Shown here in pieces: positions 57,301 to 64,000 of a DNA stretch of 64,000 nt (the first letter of the stretch is position 1; every line of letters begins with the position of its first letter). The stretch covers positions 23,344 to 87,343 of the forward strand of contig QXVZ01017280.1 of NCBI GenBank assembly GCA_008931825.1, given 5' to 3'. The stretch is from Phallusia fumigata (lineage: Eukaryota > Chordata > Ascidiacea > Phlebobranchia > Ascidiidae). The notes beneath the pieces are model-generated. The model saw only the letters and a program-made list of their open reading frames with translations. It ran no database searches and was not told where the DNA came from. Both the position numbers and the translations under genes were made by a program.

Positions 57301-59776
57301 AGAATCATCAAACTTCGTTGAAGAAATACGCGGGAAAGTGTGACGCGTATTTGATTGTTTACAGCGTCTGTAATCGCGATTCGTTCGAATACGCGTGCTC
57401 ACTGGCCCATGACATCCGTCTGAGTCACGTGAAGTCAACCAACCTGAACGGATTGCCGCCGATTCTGCTGGTGGGAAATAAGTGTGACTTAGATCATTAC
57501 AGGTAAAGAAAAACGATTTTACTTTTTTGATAATTAGAAAGGTTTTGACACTAAAATTTAAAAATTTCCCACTTACTGCCTTTTTGTAATTATGGCTACT
57601 GATCGTTTTAGTTCCAATAGGTTTAATGTGGTAGATCAGGTGTTACCTTTGGCTAGGAACTAGTCTCAAACCAGCCTTAGGTGTCGATCAAATTTCCAAA
57701 CTTGTTTTTGTTTTAAGTAAAAACTTAATTGTTGTCGTCGGTTCTGGAGTCAAAGGTGAAGTTTGTGGCATAACGTAGGCGCATAGACAGATAGATTTGC
57801 GTTTGTTGTTGGTTATCACTTGCTAATTGCCCCAAGCCCAAAAACGTGCCACCGCACTGCCCACGTTTGATATAAATCTAATGAGGATTTTTCTACAAAA
57901 GATAGTTGGCTGGACCGCGTAATGTGTTAATTTGTTTTCCGTTCAAGCAAAAATTAGATGGTTCAAGGCGTAGATTTTACACCATAATGGTCCTTTTGAT
58001 GACAATTTGTTTACGATCTTCCAACCTTACAGTTTAAAAGTGTTGAAAAAGCAAAGCATGGTTTTGCGATGTAACTTCAGCGCATTCAACCTCGATCCAT
58101 CAATTGTGTCCTTCTTTTTGCGCGTCGTAGCGACCTAACTTATCAAAAGGAATAACTTTAGATTTAACATTTGCCAGAAGAGCCTTCATAAATTCATATA
58201 ATGCCTGGTAGCAACAGTTTATTCTTAGATTTTTTGTTTCAACTCTTTGTTTTTGTTCAACAGAGAAGTGAAGAGATCAGACGGAGAAAGAGTAGCGAAC
58301 ACCCTTTCCTCCTGTTACTTCGTGGAGACATCCGCTGCGGAATCCTTCCAACGAGCAGAGGAGGCTTTTCATCTCGCGTTCCGCCTCATCAGCCTCCGCT
58401 ACCAGACTCTCCTCAACTCCGCGACTGCCACGCCGAAGAGGAGCAGGAAGAAGAGCTTCAGCCAGGTGGCTCACATGATCAGGGATCACTACAAGAAACA
58501 GACTTCTCCTGGAAATGAGAAGAGCACCACGTTTGAAGGGTTTTCCCCTATGTTACGCAGTTGGTCGATGTCATCCGACAGGAACAACAATGGGAATCCC
58601 TTCCAGGAGGGCGGGAAGAGGACGCGGAAGAGCGCGGTATCCGCTCTGAAGACAAACGCGTCGCTTCACGGATCTCGTCCGCACTCGAAGTGTATGTCTT
58701 TGGAGACTCTGAATGAGAAACCAGATGCTGAAGCTGATTCTGCCTCCACCATGCCGAGATCTTCTTCCCCTGTGCAAAGAACGAGTCTCTATCAGCACAA
58801 CAAGTATCACACGATAGACAGTGCCATGGCAACGCGGTTCATGAGCCCCAACGATGCCTCAGCAAGGTCGCGAGCGTCATCTGACGGAAATAAAATGTCA
58901 GTTAGCACAGATGAGAATTTCGACCTGAGCGATTTCTCTACCGCTGAAGATGATCCGTTTTCATCGAATTTCGAGTCTTCCCTCTCTTCCAATCCCTCCC
59001 TATGCGAGAGTCGGTCACGTGTTGAAGATCCGGAGCCTAACTTCCAATCTTCTACTGCAGCAGATAATAAAAAGACGCCACACAGGAAGACTTCTTTAAA
59101 CAAGAAATGCCTAAAGATTTCGATCCACTCGGATGGAGAGGCAGTAGAAGACGAAGGAATATCTCCAGATGCGGCAAATCTTCCTCCCAAGTCTGCTCCT
59201 CTTCTCGCCTCCTCAAACAAGTTCCGCTTTTTTCCAAACGGGATCCCGGAGAGCCAGGAGAATGGCTGGGTGAGATTCGGAAGCACCAGGGCTCAGGTTT
59301 CACCTCTTCTCGACGGACGCAGGAGGAACAAAAACAAACATAAGCCGGAAGAGAGCAAGAAAAGTCCACCTGGAAACCTCCTGATGCAGTTTTTCAAAGG
59401 AAACCTCGCCTCATCATCAAACTCCCGCCAAAATTTGGGACCTACTCCATCTGTATCGGAGACATCGATCGCATCAACATGTACAATAGCGGAGAGCACA
59501 CGATCCTCAACTGCATCTCTGGCGGAAAGTGATGAAGGCAGGATCAGTTACCATGCCTCCAACTCATCTTTATCCCCGTCAATCGGGAACGGTAATTGGT
59601 CCAATGATCCCAGTTGGTCCTCCACTTCTTCGGCTCCAACATCCCCAAGTCTAAAGAAAGTTACCAGGGAGAAGACGCGTCGGCCAAGCTTTCGAGCAAC
59701 TGTGCATGATTTTATCAGGAAGAGGAAGAAGTCGCATCCACCGGAGTGCTACAGGATCCAGGATCGTGTTTATTAA
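48366..59776 (+). CDS. RERG/RASL12-like Ras-family GTPase with long Ser-rich tail
   Basis: Five coding exons join in phase: 48366-48447, 52776-52832, 53679-53755, 57303-57502 and 58264-59776, giving 642 aa. The Ras domain covers about residues 13-187. G1 is GDQNVGKS (20-27), followed by the RERG/RASL-type ALVVRFLTKRFIGEY. G4 is NKCD (131-134) and G5 is ETSA (160-163). The overall pattern, including YLIVYSVCNRDSF, is closest to RASL12 and RERG as I recall them. G3, normally DTAGQ, reads DATSC at 67-71, so the catalytic Gln is absent and hydrolysis is probably impaired. The single last exon adds about 455 residues rich in Ser, Lys, Arg and Pro, ending RIQDRVY. There is no CAAX box, so it should not be prenylated, as in RERG. 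Introns are large (4.3, 0.8, 3.5, 0.8 kb) compared with other genes here. Exact orthology needs a tree. Confidence 0.86.
48448..52775 (+). other. Intron 1 of the RASL12-like gene
   Basis: This 4.3-kb intron has donor GTAAGC and acceptor TTTTTCAG. It contains TGACGTCA octamers at 50138 and 50812 and ends with the diverged duplication described separately. No additional exon was recognised. A large first intron is a plausible enhancer location. Confidence 0.5.
52379..52750 (+). repeat. Diverged tandem duplication (~185-bp unit)
   Basis: Copy A (about 52379-52562) and copy B (about 52568-52750) align along their whole length. Shared ordered words are AAGTTG-ATTTT, GTATCT-CAATA, TTCTT, TGGCATAC, CCCCTAAG, CATCT and CCACTTA. 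They abut head-to-tail immediately before exon 2 of the RASL12-like gene. Confidence 0.7.
53756..57302 (+). other. Intron 3 of the RASL12-like gene
   Basis: This 3.5-kb intron has consensus GTAAGT and TTTTTTGCAG ends. One TGACGTCA is at 54648. No exon, repeat family or RNA gene was recognised. The short open frames inside look random. Confidence 0.45.
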
Positions 59777-61891
59777 GTTTCTCTACGAGAGGAAACGCTT
59801 CCCCTTTTTCTTGTTTATCTTCTTTATTGAGCACTCTTACGATGAACTTGTATTGCCATTATATTTTTGCTTGATTTTTAAATTGTTGGTTTAAGTTTCA
59901 AAGGGCAGTTACCAATTTGAATGCAGTTATTGTTTGTGGAAGTTTAATCTTGTTTTTGATCAGTGCTAAATGGTATCACAATTTTTTATTTACCCTGACA
60001 ACTTTTATAAGGTTATCCATATTTCAATTCCATTTTTCAGATCAATGTTTCACATGAACACGCCTGAATTTTTTCTTCAATTTGCCAACGTTTTCTTGTG
60101 ATTGTTTTAGTGCTTTGGCACAAAATCATTCTGACTTTTGCACCCGGAAAATATTAAATCCAAAACGTTTGGATGCCGAACACCAAAAGCCAAAAATAGT
60201 TTGTTGCCATATATTTGTGGTTATATGCCATTTGGACTAGATAGTTAATGGTATTGCTGTTGCTTCTTGTTTTCTGTCATGTTATGATTGTCTCTTTTCC
60301 ACTTTTATTTCTGTATCATAGTGTTACTGTATCAAACCCTGTATCGCGAAAAGCTGTGATTTTTTACGTCATTAAATGAGTTCCAAGCAAACGAAGATGG
60401 TTTTGACTTTGTGTCTGAAAAATTTATGCATTAGCAGTGCTTTGCAGTAGGGTTTCTAAGCATTTTTAACAGCAGGAAGCTTTGTTTTCGAAATCTATAG
60501 AAGCACAGCGTTTATTGGCAGAATTATATACTGTAGCACCTAATAAAGCGAATTAAACACAAAACATTACAAATTTAATATTTTTGAGAAATTATAAACA
60601 CATGCAACAGCGCCATGTTGAACCCAATCTTACTCGACAGCGTCGTCTAGCGGACAAAATAAAACGGCGTGAAAATACGTCTCAAGTAAACCTTAACAAA
60701 AATGCTTCAAGGTTTCTCACAGAAGTGAGGAAAACCTTTATGACACCGACGCATCGCTTCGATATAGTAGCAGAACAGTAACACTGTAAGTCAGATCCGC
60801 ACAACATACGACCCGCGGGGCGCAAAAGCTTTAATTACGACCCACAAGATGTTTTGAAAGTATTTTACATTGAACTAAAAACGTATCTGCGAGCAAGCGT
60901 CAGGTAATAAAATTGTTTTGTTTATTACTACGGTACTGCGTGATCTCACTTTCATTCTTGCTTTAATAATTAACGAAAATTAGTTATTATTTGACGCTTC
61001 GACGTACACATTGCATAAACGTTACAACTACGTTAGCTTGTAATTTTTCTGCTATTGCCAGGTGTAGGTGATAACATTACTCTCTGTTTCCACATTTTAT
61101 TGCGTAAATACTGCGGTAAACTTTATCCACCTATTGTTGCTCCCCATATTTCCGAACTTCTAATTTCTCAACGTGCTGTCGCAGCTATTTCCTTGTTGGT
61201 CATCGGTTTACTGCCGGATTTCCCCTCACTAAAACAAACACTTGGAACCTACAATCAAGCGAAAAAAACTAAAATTTGATTTTTTTTGAACGGGATCAAA
61301 GCATGCTCGTGAATGAGATTTACAAACAGCCGGTTGTTAAACAAGGTTTCATAAAATATCAAACGACTACATTCATACTTACTTGCGAGTGAGGTAAATT
61401 GAAAGTGTTTTCTTTTCCTAATAAGGGTTTATGTGTTCTGCCAACTCATGCATCGAGATCTTGACACAAGTAGAAAATCCATCTAACTGTTCGTTGTTAA
61501 ATATGAATTTAGACATTTGATGTGCAAACGTGCAGAAAAAATCCAGTGTCTTTTAAATGACTTGGTTGCAAATCACAATGACTTTCGTTATGAGGTAAAA
61601 GCAAACATAATTGGTTGTCTTATAAAATTTTTACCCAACTCCGTGACATCGAGAATTGTCCAACGCACATGTCTCACTTTTTGAGAAAGTCTGAAATAGG
61701 GAAAAGTAGTTAACTGTCCATTGCATCAAAATGGTTTTTCCTGATGACTGCAAAAGAAATTTTATATGCAGGAAGTTAGTCAGTGAGTTTGCGCTTGAAC
61801 TGATGCTGAGTAAATTTCCTGTTTCCAACGATCGTCGGCAGAGTTGGACTTTACCACATGCAATAAATCAAATTGGCAAATGGGGATTTTA
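59777..61891 (+). other. 3' UTR and downstream region of the RASL12-like gene
   Basis: T-rich sequence follows the TAA at 59774-59776. Candidate signals are ATTAAA near 60155 and AATAAA at 60542-60547, suggesting a 3' UTR of up to about 0.8 kb. Beyond that only AT-rich spacer and weak open frames are seen. Confidence 0.4.
60542..60547 (+). terminator. Candidate distal poly(A) signal of the RASL12-like gene
   Basis: AATAAA lies 766 nt after the stop codon. A nearer ATTAAA at about 60155 is an alternative. Confidence 0.4.
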
Positions 61892-61979
61892 AAATAGGAA
61901 GATACAAGCCAGTGCCGTCTGTCCTGATGATGACAAGAGCGTTTATTAAAACGTAGAAACATACTGGATATTCTTATTG
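61892..61979. mobile_element. Palindromic mini-element, decayed copy 3
   Basis: It begins AATAGGAAGATACAAGCCAG, contains TGATGATGACAAG in the middle like copy 1, and ends with TATTCTTATTGAG as an inverted arm. The arms are shorter and more diverged than in the copies at 32274 and 45381. Confidence 0.55.
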
Positions 61980-62174
61980 AGACTGTTTAAAACCGTGAAA
62001 TGTGTAAATGAAAGTTTCTTGTGCTAGTTTATAACCGCTAGAGCCTACAAACTGTTTAGTTTCATGACATGTTTGTAATGACATCAGGCAGCAAGGTAGT
62101 GAAGGGCTGACAGAAAGAACGAACTAAAAAAGCTGCAGGTATAGTTTGCTGTTGTCTGTTTCTTTTATTCGCGG

Positions 62175-62225
62175 TGAGCGGTGGGCGGAAAAACGTCTGA
62201 GTGCACAATGCTCACCATGTGATTG
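62175..62225 (-). repeat. Decayed SINE tail scrap
   Basis: GGGCGGAAAAACGTCTGAGTG followed by AATGCTCACCATG (about 62183-62220) matches, with substitutions, the tail words of the SINE family (GGCGGAACAACGCCTGAATA, TATGCTCG-AATGAG). Confidence 0.4.
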
Positions 62226-62644
62226 CTGTCACACACAGAAGAAGCAAAAGTTTTGCCTATTTTATAAGCAAAAGATTTTATCGCACTTACGAAGGACTCA
62301 TGAACGTTTAATAATTTTTATTTGTTTTCCAGTTTTGCGCTATGTATCACATTTAATAATTCATACAAATTGGATAGCCAAAGATTCGTTTGCGCTACGC
62401 AGTACATTTAACGAATACATGCAAAGGGGCTGTTAACACGATGTAGATTTGTTTGCAGGTTAAATGTATTACACCATGTTCCATATTAAATCACATTATT
62501 TGTGTTTGTGTTAGCGCGGGCAACAAACACTGGTTGCTACACACCAACATCGTATCGAACCAAAACAAACAGCAGCCTGACATACCACACAAACACAGCT
62601 GTAACCAATTATAAACCCAAGTCAATCTTGGCAATTCCAATTCC

Positions 62645-62651
62645 TATTTAA
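62645..62651 (+). promoter_or_regulatory. TATA-like motif upstream of the EF-hand gene (alternative promoter)
   Basis: TATTTAA in moderately GC-rich flanks would put a start site near 62675. A donor and the acceptor-like GTTGCGCAG at about 63316-63324 would then be needed to reach the coding exon. It is weaker than the candidate at 63354. Confidence 0.25.
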
Positions 62652-63353
62652 AGCACCGGAATAATGTGAAATCGGTGTGCACTCTGTTTTATTGCGAGCT
62701 GTTGACTTCAGTGAAATTGCCTGCATCGATTACTTGGCGTTGGTAGTTTTCCATTTGTGTAGTTTGGTTTAACTTGACAGAGTTGAATGTGAGTTGATGC
62801 TGACCTTAAGCTCGGGGTGGGTGTGACTTAACGAAAAGGAAACCACGCTAAATGAATCAGATTTGCTTTATCACATCAAATATGAGTAAGCCTGACAGAT
62901 ACAAGCTTAAGGTCAGATTTGCGTTTGTCTCGGTCCAAAATGTTGGAATCGCTTTTGTTGTGATGACGTAGTCAAAGGTTAAAGATAAGAATATGTATTT
63001 AACCCGTCGCGGAAAACTTCTACTTTTTGCGATATTTATGTGTAAAATAATGTTTACACAATTTTCTATTAGGTGAATTTTGTATATAGTGGAACGAATA
63101 GTATTTCAAGTTTCATGGTTTAAAGTCAATGGTTTGAGGTAACTTTTAGCTTATTTTATTTAGACATTTTCGTTAAAAACACCTCTAGTGTTGTTTCCCA
63201 TGACATATACAAAAACGTTTACTTGTTAAGTTGTGTTTCTAGTTATCTGATTGTACTTTGCAAGCTTAATCCGATGCCCCAACCTCGAAAAAACTAATCG
63301 AATTTAGTAATTTCTGTTGCGCAGGTTTGTTTACACGCCGATCAGTTTATATT

Positions 63354-63361
63354 CCCCTATA
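63354..63361 (+). promoter_or_regulatory. TATA-like core promoter of the EF-hand gene
   Basis: CCTATAAG lies about 110 nt before the ATG at 63467. A start site near 63385-63390 would give a simple, unspliced leader of about 80 nt. Confidence 0.4.
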
Positions 63362-63466
63362 AGCCAGAGTCAGCTATATTAGCTCTTTGTTGACGCTGCA
63401 CCGACCCACTCACTTCACGTCGACTTCCGCCCCAAGCAGTCGATAGCAACAAACTCTGCACCGCTG

Positions 63467-63619
63467 ATGTCTCATTACAATAGAGTAATGAAAAGCGACC
63501 TGTCCTCTGTTGTCATGGATTTAGACAAGGCCTTGCGCTCAACTTACAAGATATTCCGTAAGTTTGACGAGGACAGGAGCGGAACTCTCGAGTATGAGGA
63601 AGTTCTTACATTACTCAAG
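63467..63619 (+). CDS. First coding exon of an EF-hand calcium-binding protein (partial)
   Basis: The ATG opens a 51-codon exon that ends at a consensus donor (AAG|GTATGT) in phase 0, so the gene continues to the right of the window. Residues 34-45 form a canonical EF-hand loop, DEDRSGTLEYEE: Asp1, Asp3, Ser5, Thr7, Glu9 and the bidentate Glu12. The entering helix is ALRSTYKIFRKF and the exiting helix is VLTLLK. The N-terminus is short and hydrophilic, without a signal peptide or clear myristoylation motif. The exon is too short to assign a subfamily; calmodulin-like, troponin C-like and EFCAB-type proteins all remain possible. Confidence 0.82.
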
Positions 63620-64000
63620 GTATGTTGTCTGTTGTGGGTTTGTAGTAGATGAGCGCTGGGTTTAGGTAAATGGCAAAACAGCAAAAAGTCTTACAAGTAA
63701 CTGGTTGGTGTGTGTACGGCTTTTTACGCCTAAAGTAGAGCTTCCTACGAGCTTTGTACATTCAAATGTGACAGTTGTTTTCAAAACCAAGTTAACTTTT
63801 GCACTAATGATTACAATAGCGACTGTCGAAACGTTTGCGATAAAATGTTTTCAATATATGCAAGATACCCCGGCAGTTATCTTTTAATTAAACAACTCTT
63901 TAAGTCCATATCATGTGTTCCTAATTGCAACAATGTCACTTGTTATTACATACCCTCCTTAAATTAACCACAACAACACTGCACAAAGCTGAACGAAGCT
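63620..64000 (+). other. First intron of the EF-hand gene (cut by the window edge)
   Basis: Sequence after the donor at 63620. It is AT-rich, shows no acceptor joined to a recognisable exon, and runs off the right edge. Confidence 0.55.

Noticed and set aside
60780-60850. hAT-like terminus suggested by GACCCGCGGGGC and ACGACCCACAAG words
   Set aside because: No matching inverted end or target duplication found nearby.

Overview
The window is eukaryotic nuclear DNA: AT-rich sequence, genes cut into short exons by small GT-AG introns, AATAAA-type poly(A) signals, tRNA-derived SINE copies and hAT-like inverted-repeat elements. Gene content (two ciliary genes, a Ras-family GTPase, a Ras-sized gene desert, an EF-hand gene), compactness and repeat style suggest a tunicate, most likely a Ciona-like ascidian. 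The species is inferred, not read directly. I resolved gene models by joining exons whose splice sites and reading phases agree.

Layout. Positions 105-745 (+) hold the last exon of an unidentified gene that enters from the left. It ends tail-to-tail with CFAP53 (1577-7115, minus, 11 exons, 521 aa), a coiled-coil microtubule inner protein of motile cilia. A promoter of about 0.5 kb with an RFX X-box-like palindrome separates CFAP53 head-to-head from the first of three tandem tyrosine-phosphatase-like genes (7612-9222, 10456-13854, 15051-17765, all plus). These three paralogues share six exons, the same intron phases, a CX5R active site, and a separate 111-nt exon encoding a hydrophobic, probably membrane-inserted segment.

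From 17.8 to 22.3 kb lies repeat-rich intergenic DNA. It contains a four-copy tandem array of about 150-bp units that was invaded by a hAT-like element (clear 8-bp target duplication) and by a SINE fragment. KATNAL2 follows (22312-29320, minus, 14 exons, 553 aa), a katanin-like AAA ATPase with an N-terminal LisH motif. Next is a roughly 19-kb stretch without convincing coding exons, holding palindromic mini-elements, a diverged direct repeat, CRE-like palindromes and a possible TATA promoter.

A RERG/RASL12-like Ras GTPase gene (ATG 48366, stop 59776, plus, 642 aa) follows. It has a degenerate G3 motif and a long Ser-rich tail without a CAAX box, plus a non-coding upstream part of its first identified exon that carries a minimal start-stop uORF. 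The window closes with the first coding exon of an EF-hand gene (63467-63619, plus).

Functional theme: CFAP53 and KATNAL2 both serve cilia and microtubules. From memory, their human orthologues both map to 18q21.1, so the pairing may be an old linkage. No CRISPR array, rRNA gene or convincing functional tRNA gene is present.
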